From NCBI GenBank assembly GCA_015490715.1, contig WFXH01000102.1:24075-88074 (forward strand): 64,000 bases of DNA, in the 5' to 3' direction. How positions within the stretch are numbered: the first letter of the stretch is position 1; each line of letters begins with the position of its first letter. Below the pieces are notes generated by a model. It was not told where the DNA came from and made no database searches. It was given only the letters and a program-made list of their open reading frames with translations. Source of the stretch: Saprospiraceae bacterium. Lineage in GTDB: Bacteria > Bacteroidota > Bacteroidia > Chitinophagales > Saprospiraceae. The position numbers and the translations under genes were made by a program. This document shows, piece by piece, positions 1 through 9,302 of the stretch.

Positions 1-34
1 TGGATTGGATTTTTAAACGTAAACGTTGCAAGCT

Positions 35-565
35 ATGACAGTGGGAAAATCTCTTCGCAAACTAAAAAAGATAAAAGCAGCCGAACTCGAACTCGAACAA
101 CGCGTCGTGGCCATCAAGCGTGTGGCAAAAGTCACCAAAGGAGGACGCACGTTTGGGTTTGCTGCTACCGTCGTCGTCGGCAATAAAAACGGCATCGTCG
201 GCCATGGCCACGGCAAGGCCCGAGAAGTGTCTCTCGCCATCTCCAAAGCCGTCGATGATGCCAAGAAAAACCTCGTCCAGGTCCCCCTCAAAGGGACCAC
301 CGTCCCACACGAACAGTGGGGAAAATTCGGTGCCGCACGCGTGTTTATTAAGCCCGCCGTCGAAGGTACCGGTGTCATTGCAGGTGGATCGATGCGCGCC
401 GTGCTCGAATGCGCCGGCATCCACAACGTACTCTGTAAATCCATGGGCTCTTCCACGCCCGAAAACGTCGTCAAAGCAACCATCGATGCGCTCGTCAAAA
501 TGCGTACCGCCGAAGAAGTAGCACGTGCACGAGGCATTTCACTTCAAAAAGTCTTTAACGGCTAA
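35..565 (+). CDS. rpsE: 30S ribosomal protein S5
   Basis: Small-subunit protein S5 at the mRNA entry/decoding side of the 30S. The N-terminal double-stranded-RNA-binding fold is visible ([20 protein letters not shown], then [17 protein letters not shown]), followed by the C-terminal alpha/beta domain ([26 protein letters not shown]). I start at the ATG at 35 (176 aa), the usual family length. An in-frame TTG at 26 would add three residues, and an in-frame stop at 14 limits further extension. It is followed directly by L30 and L15, the standard spc order. The upstream genes of the operon lie outside the window. Confidence 0.97.
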   Translation: MTVGKSLRKLKKIKAAELELEQRVVAIKRVAKVTKGGRTFGFAATVVVGNKNGIVGHGHGKAREVSLAISKAVDDAKKNLVQVPLKGTTVPHEQWGKFGAARVFIKPAVEGTGVIAGGSMRAVLECAGIHNVLCKSMGSSTPENVVKATIDALVKMRTAEEVARARGISLQKVFNG

Positions 566-569
566 GACT

Positions 570-770
570 ATGGCTAAGATTCAAATCACACAAGTGCGAA
601 GTAAAATCGGTCGACCCAAAAAACAAAAGGCTACTCTTGAAGCCTTAGGTCTACGACGCATGCACCAAACCGTCGTCCACGAAGCCACGCCCCAAATATT
701 GGGAATGGTTCGAAAGGTGCAGCACTTGGTCAAAGTGACTCCTGTCGAAGAAACCAACGATAAAAAATAA
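570..770 (+). CDS. rpmD: 50S ribosomal protein L30
   Basis: Small large-subunit protein, 66 aa, starting [14 protein letters not shown] and carrying the family signature [17 protein letters not shown]. The ATG at 570 follows the S5 stop by four bases. Longer in-frame extensions to the left overlap S5 and are rejected. Its place between S5 and L15 confirms the call. Confidence 0.96.
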   Translation: MAKIQITQVRSKIGRPKKQKATLEALGLRRMHQTVVHEATPQILGMVRKVQHLVKVTPVEETNDKK

Positions 771-776
771 TCCAGC

Positions 777-1226
777 ATGGAATTACATCAACTAAAACCA
801 GCCAAAGGTTCCGTCAAAGAGCGCAAGCGGGTCGGACGCGGCCAGGGCTCCGGACGTGGGGGAACCAGTACGCGCGGTCACAAAGGCGATAAGTCGCGCT
901 CAGGGCATAAAATCAAGCGCGGCTACGAAGGCGGACAACTCCCCATACATATGCGCATACCCAAACGCGGATTCCACTCCCGTAACCGCGTCGAATACGT
1001 CCCCCTCAATCTCGACCAAATCACCATGTACTGCGAAAAATACGGCCTCGACGAAATTACCCTCCAATGGCTGTATGAAAAGCGCATACTCCGCAAAAAC
1101 GAACGGGTCAAAGTGCTCGGACGTGGCGAAATCAACAAACCAGTCAAAATCGAAGCCCATAAGTGCTCCGAAACAGCAAAAAAAGCTATTGAAGCAGCAG
1201 GAGGTACCGTGACTATTGTCGACTAA
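777..1226 (+). CDS. rplO: 50S ribosomal protein L15
   Basis: Protein of 149 aa with the classic glycine/arginine-rich N-terminal extension (KERKRVGRGQGSGRGGTSTR, residues about 15-34) that threads into 23S rRNA, and a globular C-terminal half (VLGRGEINKPVKIEAHKCS). It begins six bases after the L30 stop and precedes secY, as in most bacterial spc operons. Length is normal. Confidence 0.97.
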   Translation: MELHQLKPAKGSVKERKRVGRGQGSGRGGTSTRGHKGDKSRSGHKIKRGYEGGQLPIHMRIPKRGFHSRNRVEYVPLNLDQITMYCEKYGLDEITLQWLYEKRILRKNERVKVLGRGEINKPVKIEAHKCSETAKKAIEAAGGTVTIVD

Positions 1227-1243
1227 TTGATCAATTGGGTAGC

Positions 1244-2614
1244 ATGAAAAAGCTCATCGAGACACTCCGAAATATCTGGAAAATCAAAGAACTCCGCCAG
1301 AGAATACTCTTCACCCTGGGCCTCATCTTCGTCTATCGCTACGGATCGTTTGTCGTCATCCCCGGCGTCATCCCCGAGGCCCTCGAAGCGGCTACACAAA
1401 ATCAGAATACCCTTTTTGGCTTGATCAACATGTTTACCGGCGGGGCATTCAACAATGCCGCCATCTTTGCGCTCGGCATTATGCCCTACATCACGGCCTC
1501 CATCATCATCCAGCTGCTCGGCTTTGCAGTACCCTACTTCCAACGCCTCCAGACTAAAGAAGGAGAATCCGGTCGTAAAAAGCTCAATCAAATCACGCGC
1601 ATACTGACCCTCTTCATCACCCTCGTCCAAGGTGGGGGCTACCTCACTTATCTCATCAGTACTCCCAATGTGGTGACGTCCGAAATACCGATCGGCATCT
1701 TTTGGGTCACCAATATGATACTCCTGTCGACAGGTACCATCTTCGCCATGTGGCTGGGCGAACGCATTACCGACCGCGGAATAGGCAACGGCATCTCCTT
1801 GCTCATCATGATCGGCATTATCGCCGGATTGCCCATCTCCTTAGTGGGTGAATTTCAAGCGCGCTTTAGCGAAGGCCAACTCTTTCGCTTTGTTCTCATA
1901 CTGAGCTTCTTTTACATTATCACTATGGCGACGATTGCCATCGTGCAGGCCGTGCGCAAAATCCCCATCCAGTTTGCCAAGCGCATGATAGGGCGCGGCA
2001 ACTATCAAATGCCCGTAGCAGGGGCACGCGATTATATACCCGTCAAGGTCAATGCCGCCGGCGTAATGCCCATCATCTTTGCCCAGGCCATCATGTTCTT
2101 GCCCGTCACCGTAGTCCAATACCTCGCTGGGGATCAAGCCATTGCCTCCAGCCCATTCCTACAATCACTCATGGATCCCTTCTCCCTTTCAAGCTCCATA
2201 TTGGCCTTCATCCTCGTCGTACTCTTTACCTATGTCTATACAGCCCTCGTTGTCGACCCCAAGCAGTATGCCGAATACCTCAAGAGACAAAATGCCTTTA
2301 TTCCGGGAGTCAAACCCGGCAAAGCCACCGCCGAATACATCGATGCCATCGTCTCCAAGGTCACCCTGCCGGGATCCATCTTTCTCGGCATCATTACCGT
2401 TATGCCCGCCATTGCCAATAAAGTGCTCGGCGCTACTCCAGCCTTTTCGACGTTCTTTGGCGGCACTTCTCTCATCATCCTCGTCGGAGTGATCCTCGAT
2501 ACGCTTCAGCAAATTGAGACCTATCTGCTCATGAAAAAATACGACGGCCTCGTTAAATCCGGCCGCATTATGGGGCGCACACGAGGCCTTCAAGGCATCG
2601 GAGCCCCAATTTGA
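1244..2614 (+). CDS. secY: Protein translocase subunit SecY
   Basis: Channel subunit of the SecYEG translocon in the inner membrane. It is 456 aa with about ten hydrophobic segments; the plug region, GGAFNNAAIFALGIMPYITA and the cytoplasmic loop VQAVRKIPIQFAKR are typical. The ATG at 1244 gives the N-terminus MKKLIETLRNIWKI; a TTG at 1235 is in frame but unlikely. It lies 17 bases after L15. The window's signal-peptide proteins would pass this channel before any outer-membrane or T9SS export. Confidence 0.97.
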   Translation: MKKLIETLRNIWKIKELRQRILFTLGLIFVYRYGSFVVIPGVIPEALEAATQNQNTLFGLINMFTGGAFNNAAIFALGIMPYITASIIIQLLGFAVPYFQRLQTKEGESGRKKLNQITRILTLFITLVQGGGYLTYLISTPNVVTSEIPIGIFWVTNMILLSTGTIFAMWLGERITDRGIGNGISLLIMIGIIAGLPISLVGEFQARFSEGQLFRFVLILSFFYIITMATIAIVQAVRKIPIQFAKRMIGRGNYQMPVAGARDYIPVKVNAAGVMPIIFAQAIMFLPVTVVQYLAGDQAIASSPFLQSLMDPFSLSSSILAFILVVLFTYVYTALVVDPKQYAEYLKRQNAFIPGVKPGKATAEYIDAIVSKVTLPGSIFLGIITVMPAIANKVLGATPAFSTFFGGTSLIILVGVILDTLQQIETYLLMKKYDGLVKSGRIMGRTRGLQGIGAPI

Positions 2615-2701
2615 TCGCGATTTAGAGTACCTAAACGCTGTCGAGGTGAACAAGCTATTGCACAAAGCGTTACAAAAAACAAGCCGTTCGATTCGGACTA
2701 T

Positions 2702-3502
2702 ATGATTCACATTCGCTCGGAAGAAGAAATCGCCCTCCTTAGACAGAGCAACCAGTTGGTAAGCCGTACCCTGGCACACATAGCAAAACACCTCAAACCC
2801 GGCATTACAGGTCAACAGCTCGATGCACTGGCCGAGGAGTACATACGCGATCACGGAGCAGAGCCTGCCTTTAAGGGGTATCGCGGCTTTCCCGCTACCC
2901 TGTGTATATCCATCAATCACTGCGTCGTACACGGCATCCCCAATGACAAACCCATACAAGAAGGAGATATTGTGAGCGTCGACTGTGGAGTAGAGCGAGA
3001 AGGATATTTTGGCGATGCGGCGTATACTTTTGCGGTCGGAGTAGAGGATCCAGCAATCTTAGACCTATTAAAAGCTACCGTCCATAGTCTCTATCTCGGC
3101 ATTGGCCAGGCCAAGCACGGCAACCGCGTCGGCGATATTGGATGGGCCATTCAAAACTACATCGAACGCGAAAAGGGCTATTCCGTCGTACGCGATCTCG
3201 TAGGTCACGGCATCGGCACCCAACTACACGAACCCCCCGAAATACCCAACTTCGGCCGCCGCGGCCGAGGGCCACTGCTCAAGTCCGGCATGGTCATCGC
3301 CATCGAACCCATGATCAACATGGGAAAGGCACGAGTCGTCCAAGCATCCGATGGTTGGTCTATCCTCACCAGCGACGGCAAACCCTCCGCTCACTTCGAA
3401 CACACCGTCGCCGTGCGCAACGGCCGCGCTGAACTATTATCGGATCACGGCGTTATCGAAGAGGAAATAAAAAACAATCCATATCTTGTCTCTATCTCGT
3501 AA
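2702..3502 (+). CDS. map: Methionine aminopeptidase, type I
   Basis: Removes the initiator methionine from nascent proteins with small second residues; a two-metal enzyme. The metal ligands of the family are all visible: D94 (VDCGV), D105 (GDAAYTF), H169 (GHGIG), E202 (IEPM) and E233 (FEHTV), with the substrate histidine H77 (VVHGIP). It is 266 aa, a normal type I length without the zinc-finger extension. Map between secY and infA is the usual Bacteroidota arrangement. An 87-base gap separates it from secY; I saw no convincing promoter there. Confidence 0.97.
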   Translation: MIHIRSEEEIALLRQSNQLVSRTLAHIAKHLKPGITGQQLDALAEEYIRDHGAEPAFKGYRGFPATLCISINHCVVHGIPNDKPIQEGDIVSVDCGVEREGYFGDAAYTFAVGVEDPAILDLLKATVHSLYLGIGQAKHGNRVGDIGWAIQNYIEREKGYSVVRDLVGHGIGTQLHEPPEIPNFGRRGRGPLLKSGMVIAIEPMINMGKARVVQASDGWSILTSDGKPSAHFEHTVAVRNGRAELLSDHGVIEEEIKNNPYLVSIS

Positions 3503-3537
3503 AATTATCCGATATTTGCAGTCCGAAATTGGCAAGG

Positions 3538-3753
3538 ATGGCTAAACAACCGCTGATCAAACAAGATGGGGTCGTCACAGAAGCGCTCTCCAACGCCATG
3601 TTTCGCGTCAAACTCGAAAGCGGACACGAAATCCTGGCGACCATTTCGGGCAAAATGCGGCTCAACTACATCCGCATACTGCCCGGCGACAAAGTAGCTG
3701 TCGAAATTTCGCCATACGATCTCAATAGAGGTCGAATCACATACCGCTATTAA
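3538..3753 (+). CDS. infA: Translation initiation factor IF-1
   Basis: Single OB-fold protein of 71 aa that binds the A site during initiation. The family pattern is clear: [20 protein letters not shown], then [20 protein letters not shown] and [20 protein letters not shown]. The ATG at 3538 matches the universal start; a TTG at 3529 is rejected. Upstream GATATTTG (around 3511) is one base off the TAnnTTTG -7 element, so a weak internal promoter is possible. Confidence 0.97.
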   Translation: MAKQPLIKQDGVVTEALSNAMFRVKLESGHEILATISGKMRLNYIRILPGDKVAVEISPYDLNRGRITYRY

Positions 3754-3774
3754 ACCACTAAACTGTCGGAAGTC

Positions 3775-3891
3775 ATGAAAGTACGGGCATCAGTTAAAAA
3801 GCGTTCCGCCGATTGTAAAATCGTCCGCCGTAAAGGGCGCATCTACATCATCAATAAGAAAAATCCACGATTTAAACAACGTCAGGGATAA
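3775..3891 (+). CDS. rpmJ: 50S ribosomal protein L36, zinc-free form
   Basis: A 38-residue reading frame, [20 protein letters not shown] onward and ending KQRQG, the invariant L36 frame and ending. Of the four zinc ligands of the C+ form (three Cys and one His) only one Cys (residue 14) remains; the other positions hold non-ligand residues, so this is the C- (zinc-independent) paralogue common in Bacteroidota. Located between IF-1 and S13, as expected. Confidence 0.95.
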   Translation: MKVRASVKKRSADCKIVRRKGRIYIINKKNPRFKQRQG

Positions 3892-3903
3892 AATCGCTCA
3901 TCT

Positions 3904-4281
3904 ATGGCACGTATCGCAGGCGTAGACCTTCCGAAAAACAAGCGCGGCGTGATCGGTCTGACCTATATCTATGGCATAGGTCGTACCACCGCACGCAAGA
4001 TTCTCCAGGAAGCCGGAATTGATGAAAACATCCGCGTAAAAGATTGGACCGACCAGAATATCCGCGACATCGCCACCTACATCCGCAACAACCTCAAAGT
4101 GGAGGGGGAGCTGCGTACCGAAGTGCAGATGAATATCAAGCGCCTGATGGATATCGGCTGTTATCGCGGCATACGCCACCGCAAAGGCCTGCCTGTGCGT
4201 GGCCAGCGCACCCGTACCAACGCGCGGACGCGCAAGGGTAAGCGCAAGACCGTAGCCAATAAGAAGAAAGCCACTAAGTAA
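3904..4281 (+). CDS. rpsM: 30S ribosomal protein S13
   Basis: Protein of 125 aa at the head of the 30S, contacting the P-site tRNA and the 50S. Signatures: [34 protein letters not shown] (helix-hairpin-helix), the segment [20 protein letters not shown] and the lysine-rich tail. First gene of the alpha-operon part, 12 bases after L36. Confidence 0.98.
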   Translation: MARIAGVDLPKNKRGVIGLTYIYGIGRTTARKILQEAGIDENIRVKDWTDQNIRDIATYIRNNLKVEGELRTEVQMNIKRLMDIGCYRGIRHRKGLPVRGQRTRTNARTRKGKRKTVANKKKATK

Positions 4282-4308
4282 TTTTGAGCTGTATAAAATC
4301 TTTCATCT

Positions 4309-4698
4309 ATGGCAACACGTTCGCGTAAGGCAAAAAAGCGAAAAGTCAAAGTCGAACCAGAAGGCATCGTCCATATACAGGCGACGTTTAACAATATCAT
4401 CATCACGGTGACCAATAAGGCCGGGCAGGTCATCTCGTGGTCCAGTGCCGGAAAGATGAAGTTTCGCGGATCGAAAAAAAATACCCCTTATGCCGCACAA
4501 GTAGCCGCACAAGATGCTGCTTCTGCAGCCTATGAAGCGGGAGTGCGCGTAGCGGAAGTGCGCGTCAAAGGGCCCGGCAGTGGCCGCGAAGCAGCCATCC
4601 GTGCGGTCTATCAGGCCGGCATCCGCATCACCCGTATTGTCGATGTCACTCCCATACCGCACAATGGTTGTCGGCCACCCAAAAGACGTCGAGTGTAA
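4309..4698 (+). CDS. rpsK: 30S ribosomal protein S11
   Basis: Platform protein of the 30S, 129 aa. Signatures: [38 protein letters not shown] region, [16 protein letters not shown], and the terminal [18 protein letters not shown]. The 27-base spacer from S13 contains GTATAAAATC, one of the recurrent A/T-rich words of this window. Confidence 0.98.
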   Translation: MATRSRKAKKRKVKVEPEGIVHIQATFNNIIITVTNKAGQVISWSSAGKMKFRGSKKNTPYAAQVAAQDAASAAYEAGVRVAEVRVKGPGSGREAAIRAVYQAGIRITRIVDVTPIPHNGCRPPKRRRV

Positions 4699-4737
4699 AT
4701 TTTTTTATCGGATATAATGCGATAAAATCTGTAGTGC

Positions 4738-5352
4738 ATGGCAAGATATACAGGACCAAAGACCAAAAAAGCACGAGCCTTTGGCGAAGCCATCTTCGGT
4801 TACGATAAATACTTCGAGCGCAAGAAATATCCCCCGGGCGAACACGGCAATAAACGCCGTCGCCGACAAAAGTCGTATTACGGCATCCAGCTGATGGAAA
4901 AGCAAAAGGCCAAATACACCTACGGCCTGCTCGAAAGACAGTTTCGCAACCTGTTTAAGAAGGCGGCGCGCCTCAAGGGCAATACCGGAGAATTGTTGCT
5001 CCAACTCCTCGAATCACGACTCGACAATGTCGTCTATCGCCTCGGCATTGCTCCAACACGACGCGCAGCCCGTCAGCTCGTCAGCCACAGACACATCACC
5101 GTCAACGGCAAAGTCACCAATATCCCCTCTTATTTGCTCAAACCCGGCGAAGTCGTTGGCGTGCGAGGCAAAAGCCAAAACCTCGAAGTGATCAAAAACA
5201 GCATTAAACAGAATTCCCAAAACGTCCGACGTTTCGGATGGCTGGAGTGGAACCCCGATAAAATGGAAGGCGTCTTCCTCCAATACCCCGAAAGAGAAAA
5301 AATACCAGAACCCATCAACGAACAGCTCATCGTCGAACTCTATTCGAAATAA
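4738..5352 (+). CDS. rpsD: 30S ribosomal protein S4
   Basis: Primary 16S rRNA binder and, in other bacteria, translational repressor of the alpha operon; 204 aa. The N-terminal domain has no zinc-binding cysteines (C- type). The S4 RNA-binding domain is at about residues 95-155 ([20 protein letters not shown], then [21 protein letters not shown]). It sits between S11 and rpoA as usual. Confidence 0.98.
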   Translation: MARYTGPKTKKARAFGEAIFGYDKYFERKKYPPGEHGNKRRRRQKSYYGIQLMEKQKAKYTYGLLERQFRNLFKKAARLKGNTGELLLQLLESRLDNVVYRLGIAPTRRAARQLVSHRHITVNGKVTNIPSYLLKPGEVVGVRGKSQNLEVIKNSIKQNSQNVRRFGWLEWNPDKMEGVFLQYPEREKIPEPINEQLIVELYSK

Positions 5353-5358
5353 GTAGTC

Positions 5359-5377
5359 GACGCACTCCGTGAGCGTC
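5359..5377 (+). other. Small hairpin between rpsD and rpoA
   Basis: The 54-base spacer holds GACGC-A-CTC, loop CGT, GAGCGTC: an eight-pair stem with one bulged A and a three-base loop. No T-run follows, so it is not a standard terminator. It could stabilise the mRNA end, attenuate readthrough or be a protein-binding site; function is inference. Confidence 0.35.
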
Positions 5378-5406
5378 TTGACAAAGCCGAAAAATATTGT
5401 GAAACT

Positions 5407-6414
5407 ATGACCAGTATATTGACATTTCATAAGCCGGAAAAAATAAAGCTCAAAAAGGGCAACGAATTCGAGGGAGAATTTGAATTTAAACCCCTCGAGC
5501 CGGGATTCGGCCAAACCATCGGTAACTCCCTCAGACGAGTTCTCCTCTCCTCCCTCGAAGGATGGGCGATCAGCAGCGTGCGCATTGTCGACGTCGACCA
5601 CGAGTTTTCCGTCATCGAAGGCGTACGCGAAGATGTCGTCGACATCATCCTCAACCTCAAGCAGGTGCGCTTTAAATTCCTCCGCGAAGACCAAAATACC
5701 GTAGAGGAAAAGATCTACATCAGCTTTACTGGTAAAGAGGAATTCCGAGCTGGCGACATACAGGCCTATACCAACATGTTTGAAATCACCAACCCCGATC
5801 TGCTCATCTGCGAGATGGAACCCTGGGTCAACCTCGACATGGAACTCACCTTGACCAAAGGGCGCGGCTATGTCCCGGCAGAAGAAAACGTCGACGAAAA
5901 CGCACCCATAGGTGTCATTCCCGTCGATGCCATCTATACGCCCATCAAGAACGTGGCCTACACCGTCAGCAATGTGCGTGTCGGTCAAAAGACCGACTAC
6001 GAAAAACTCCTCCTTTATGTCAAAACCGATGGCACTATTACACCCGAAGAAGCTGTAAAGCAAGCCGCTAAAATCCTCATCGACCACCTTGCACTCATCG
6101 TCAAAGAAAAAATCGACCTCGATACCGAAGAAGATCACAAAGAGGTCCAGATGGACGAGGAGATTCTCCACAAGCGCAAGCTACTCAAAACCCCCCTCGA
6201 AGACCTCGAACTATCGGTGCGCGCCTTTAACTGCCTCAAAGCAGCGCGCATCAATACCCTCGCTGACCTCGTGCAATACGAACCGCACGAACTGCTCAAA
6301 TTCCGCAATTTCGGTAAAAAGTCCTTAGTCGAAATCGAAGAATTGCTCAAAGATCTCGGCCTTACTCTCGGAATGGACGTGTCTAAATACCAACTTGACG
6401 AAAACCACCGTTAA
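5407..6414 (+). CDS. rpoA: DNA-directed RNA polymerase subunit alpha
   Basis: Alpha subunit, 335 aa: N-terminal dimerisation domain (GFGQTIGNSLRRVLLSSLEG at about 36-55) that assembles the core enzyme, and C-terminal domain (about 255-330; LSVRAFNCLKAARINTLADL, then FGKKSLVEIEELLKDLGL) with helix-hairpin-helix contacts to DNA and activators. Complete and of normal length. Followed 12 bases later by L17. Confidence 0.98.
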   Translation: MTSILTFHKPEKIKLKKGNEFEGEFEFKPLEPGFGQTIGNSLRRVLLSSLEGWAISSVRIVDVDHEFSVIEGVREDVVDIILNLKQVRFKFLREDQNTVEEKIYISFTGKEEFRAGDIQAYTNMFEITNPDLLICEMEPWVNLDMELTLTKGRGYVPAEENVDENAPIGVIPVDAIYTPIKNVAYTVSNVRVGQKTDYEKLLLYVKTDGTITPEEAVKQAAKILIDHLALIVKEKIDLDTEEDHKEVQMDEEILHKRKLLKTPLEDLELSVRAFNCLKAARINTLADLVQYEPHELLKFRNFGKKSLVEIEELLKDLGLTLGMDVSKYQLDENHR

Positions 6415-6426
6415 AACCATCTCCTC

Positions 6427-7032
6427 ATGAGACACAGAAAAAAAGTAGCCAAACTCGGTAGAAAGAGTGCCCAGCGCAAAGCGCTGTTGAAGAGCCTTGC
6501 CAATGCACTCATTCGCCATAAACGCATCGTCACCACCTTGGCCAAAGCCAAGGCCCTGCGGCCCTTCGTCGAACCCATCATCACACGGGCCAAAGAAGAC
6601 AATCTCCACAGCAGGCGCATGGTGTTTCGAAAGCTCCAGGATAAAGAGGCCGTCAAAGAACTCTTCGGCACGATACGACCCAAAATCATGGATCGGCCCG
6701 GCGGATATACCCGTGTCGTACGCATGGGCTTCCGCAAAAGCGACTTCGCCGAAATGGCCATGATCGAACTCGTCGACTTCAACGAAGTCTACACTACCAA
6801 AGAGACCCCTACACCAACCAAAACGCGCTCCAAGACGCGTCGTGGTGGGAAGAAGAAAAAGGCTAAATCCACAGACCAGAGCACTGGTGCCACCACCGCT
6901 ACCGCCTCTGCCAAAGAACAACCATCGTCATCACCAGAGGTAGAGGATACAGCATCGCCCACCACATCGACGCCTCCGGCGGAGGAGAACAACAACACCG
7001 AAGCGGAGGACAACAAAAAAGAAGAAGCTTAA
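6427..7032 (+). CDS. rplQ: 50S ribosomal protein L17 with long C-terminal tail
   Basis: The conserved L17 core is residues 1-120 ([20 protein letters not shown], then [20 protein letters not shown]). Beyond it is a tail of about 80 residues of low complexity: first Thr/Lys/Arg-rich with GGKKKKAK, then Ser/Thr/Pro/Ala, ending in acidic [15 protein letters not shown]. Extended L17 tails are known in Bacteroidota. Last gene of the alpha operon. Confidence 0.97.
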   Translation: MRHRKKVAKLGRKSAQRKALLKSLANALIRHKRIVTTLAKAKALRPFVEPIITRAKEDNLHSRRMVFRKLQDKEAVKELFGTIRPKIMDRPGGYTRVVRMGFRKSDFAEMAMIELVDFNEVYTTKETPTPTKTRSKTRRGGKKKKAKSTDQSTGATTATASAKEQPSSSPEVEDTASPTTSTPPAEENNNTEAEDNKKEEA

Positions 7033-7093
7033 CATACGGATATTGTATAGCCATTCGTTAAAGACACGAATTGTGATTTCAAAATACCCGATT

Positions 7094-7561
7094 ATGAAAA
7101 ATCTCATCTTTTTGCTGGGATTGATGCTTGGAACATCCGCCGCATGGGCCCAGGCCAATACGGATCAATCCAAGTTGGAGGAGAAAATGGGGCCCAAAAT
7201 CGAATTTTCGACCACGATCGTCGACTACGGCACGATCGAGCAAGGGGCCGATCCTCTGCGCGTCGTCGAATTTAAAAATGTCGGCGACGAACCACTCATA
7301 ATCAAGAACGCCCGAGGATCGTGTGGATGTACGGTACCTTCCTGGCCGAAAGAGCCCATCATGCCCGGTGAATCCTCCAAGATAGAAATCCGCTACGACA
7401 CGAAGCGTATCGGTCCGATTAGTAAGACCGTCAAAATCACGACCAACGAAAAGGACAACAACGTCCATGTGCTGCGCGTAAAGGGAAAAGTGCTCCGCAA
7501 AGAGCCCAAAAAAGACCTTCCCGTCAAGGAGTCCAACTTGTTGGCGCCCAAATCCAAATAG
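7094..7561 (+). CDS. Exported DUF1573-domain protein
   Basis: Protein of 155 aa starting at the ATG at 7094, giving a signal peptide (MKNLIFLLGLMLGTSAAWAQ). The mature part is a single DUF1573 immunoglobulin-like fold with the typical FKNVGDEPLIIKNARGSCGCT segment and PGESSKIEIRYDTKR. DUF1573 is abundant and functionally undefined in Bacteroidota; the CGC pair may bind metal or form a disulfide. It lies 61 bases after L17 on the same strand and before a strong hairpin, so it may be the last cistron of the ribosomal transcript. Confidence 0.88.
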   Translation: MKNLIFLLGLMLGTSAAWAQANTDQSKLEEKMGPKIEFSTTIVDYGTIEQGADPLRVVEFKNVGDEPLIIKNARGSCGCTVPSWPKEPIMPGESSKIEIRYDTKRIGPISKTVKITTNEKDNNVHVLRVKGKVLRKEPKKDLPVKESNLLAPKSK

Positions 7562-7590
7562 TCAAAAAGGACCTTTCCTGCTTTGCTCTT

Positions 7591-7630
7591 CGCCCTAAGC
7601 CCATCTACAATAAAAGATAGGCTTAGGGCG
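7591..7630 (+). terminator. Strong hairpin after the ribosomal/DUF1573 transcript
   Basis: CGCCCTAAGCCCATCT (7591-7606) pairs with AGATAGGCTTAGGGCG (7615-7630): a 16-base stem with one mismatch and an eight-base loop. No long T-run follows (TAGTCTATATATAAGG), so it may be a terminator of relaxed type or an mRNA-processing/stabilising end. Its position 30 bases after a stop and 34 before yaaA fits transcript separation. Confidence 0.65.
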
Positions 7631-7664
7631 TAGTCTATATATAAGGAGCAAAAAGGCACGAGGA

Positions 7665-8441
7665 ATGTTGGTCGTATTATCACCGGCGAAGCGCTTAAAC
7701 GAAAAGCCCGTCGATGTATGTGAACGACTGCAGTGTACGGCACCCGCGTTTGTCGACAAGGCCTGCGTATTACTCGATGTGCTGAAAAAATACGATGCCA
7801 AGGGATTGCAATCCCTGATGGGCATCAGCGATAAGCTCGCACAAATCAACTACGAGCGCTTTCAGCAGATGAAGATCCCCGCGAATGGGCAGGGAAAGCC
7901 AGCAGTCTTTCTCTTCAACGGGGAAGCGTTCCAGGGGCTGGCGGCCCATACCCTGACCCTCGAAGAGCTCCAACGCCTCCAGCAGCACTTGCGCATCCTC
8001 TCAGGCCTCTACGGCGTCTTGCGCCCCCTCGATATCATCATGCCCTATCGACTCGAGATGGGCACGTCTTTACAGTTTGACGGCTATGCGGATCTCTATG
8101 CCTTTTGGAAAGACATCCTGACGGATTTTATCAATAGCGAAATTGAAAAGGCCAATTATTCCGCACTCATCAATCTCGCCTCGCAAGAGTATTTCAATGC
8201 TCTCGATCCCGGAAAAATACGCGTCCCCATCTACCACATTCACTTTCGAGAATACCTCAACGGAAAATACAAATTCATGGCCTTTTACGGTAAAAAGGCC
8301 CGTGGCCTGATGACGCGTTTTATCGTGAAGAACAATCTCCAGACCCCCGAAGAACTCGTCCACTTCGACTTAGAAGGATATCACTTCCACCCCGAGATGT
8401 CGGATACCTACAACTTCTACTTCACCAGAGGAGACGATTGA
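7665..8441 (+). CDS. yaaA: Peroxide stress protein YaaA (DUF328/UPF0246)
   Basis: Protein of 258 aa with the family N-terminus MLVVLSPAKRLN, the central FLFNGEAFQGLAA and LRILSGLYGVLRPLDIIMPYRLEMGTS, and the C-terminal IVKNN..TPEEL..FDLEGY region. In E. coli, YaaA limits intracellular iron and DNA damage under hydrogen peroxide and binds DNA. A purine-rich AAGGAGC lies upstream, unusual in this window. Monocistronic by layout. Confidence 0.92.
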   Translation: MLVVLSPAKRLNEKPVDVCERLQCTAPAFVDKACVLLDVLKKYDAKGLQSLMGISDKLAQINYERFQQMKIPANGQGKPAVFLFNGEAFQGLAAHTLTLEELQRLQQHLRILSGLYGVLRPLDIIMPYRLEMGTSLQFDGYADLYAFWKDILTDFINSEIEKANYSALINLASQEYFNALDPGKIRVPIYHIHFREYLNGKYKFMAFYGKKARGLMTRFIVKNNLQTPEELVHFDLEGYHFHPEMSDTYNFYFTRGDD

Positions 8442-8468
8442 GGTAGCGCGACACAGTCGAAGGACAGG

Positions 8469-8500
8469 TTGGGTATTTTCTACGTAATTCTCTACATTTG
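8469..8500 (+). promoter_or_regulatory. Bacteroidota-type promoter for the crotonase/dehydrogenase pair
   Basis: TACATTTG (8493-8500) matches the -7 element TAnnTTTG, with TTG at 8469-8471 as a -33 element and 21 bases between. Transcription would begin near 8507, about 20 bases before the ATG at 8526. Confidence 0.6.
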
Positions 8501-8525
8501 CCTGTAGCTTCAACTATTGCGGTGC

Positions 8526-9302
8526 ATGGAGTATATAGAGTTTTCCATATCCGATGGCATTGCGCGCATCGTGCTCAATCGCCCTGAGAAGTACAATGCC
8601 GTCCATCGAAGGATGGCTTTAGAGATACAGGAGGCTTTGTGCGCGGTATCTGAGGACAAAACAGTGCGCGTTCTTCTCTTCACGGGCAAGGGCAAGGCCT
8701 TTTGTGCTGGTCAAGATCTCAACGAGGTGGTAGATCCCGAGGGCCCGGCGCTTAAAGATATCGTGGCACGGCATTACAATCCGATTGTACGGGCCATACG
8801 CAATATGCACGTGCCGGTGGTGGCTGCAGTCAATGGCGTAGCTGCCGGTGCGGGGGCCAACATTGCGTTGAATTGCGACATCGTGGTAGCCAAAAAGTCT
8901 GCAGTGTTTATTCAGGCGTTTAGCAAGATCGGGCTGATACCCGATAGCGGAGGGACGTGGATCTTACCCCGCCTCATCGGATGGCAAAAGGCCTTAGCCG
9001 TATCCATGCTTGCCGATACGATTACTGCCGAAGAAGCCGAGCGCATGGGCATGATCTATCGATGGTGGGAAGACGACGAGTTTGATGAGCAAGTAGAAGC
9101 GCTCCTCGTCCGATTGTCTCAAATGCCGACCTATGGGCTGTATCTTACCAAAGAAGCCTATCGGCTGAGTGCCCAGTTGAGCTTGGAAGAGCAATTACAA
9201 GTTGAGGCGCACCTGCAAACTCTTGCCGGCGCATCCGACGATTATCGCGAAGGGGTACGCGCCTTTTTGGAAAAGCGAAAGCCTCAATTCAAGGGCAAGT
9301 GA
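8526..9302 (+). CDS. Enoyl-CoA hydratase/isomerase (PaaG-like crotonase)
   Basis: Crotonase-fold enzyme of 258 aa. The oxyanion-hole segments are visible: [15 protein letters not shown] and [20 protein letters not shown]. The pattern [20 protein letters not shown] matches the family containing PaaG (ring-epoxide isomerase of phenylacetate degradation) and 2-enoyl-CoA hydratases. The C-terminus [14 protein letters not shown] is typical. The ATG at 8526 is preferred to a TTG at 8517. The stop overlaps the start of a 3-hydroxyacyl-CoA dehydrogenase, which suggests consecutive steps on the same CoA ester. Substrate is not certain. Confidence 0.88.
   Translation: MEYIEFSISDGIARIVLNRPEKYNAVHRRMALEIQEALCAVSEDKTVRVLLFTGKGKAFCAGQDLNEVVDPEGPALKDIVARHYNPIVRAIRNMHVPVVAAVNGVAAGAGANIALNCDIVVAKKSAVFIQAFSKIGLIPDSGGTWILPRLIGWQKALAVSMLADTITAEEAERMGMIYRWWEDDEFDEQVEALLVRLSQMPTYGLYLTKEAYRLSAQLSLEEQLQVEAHLQTLAGASDDYREGVRAFLEKRKPQFKGK

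Noticed and set aside
5014..6171. A 385-codon minus-strand frame opposite rpsD and rpoA
   Set aside because: Pure mirror of the strongly coding rpoA; long antisense frames are caused by its codon bias.
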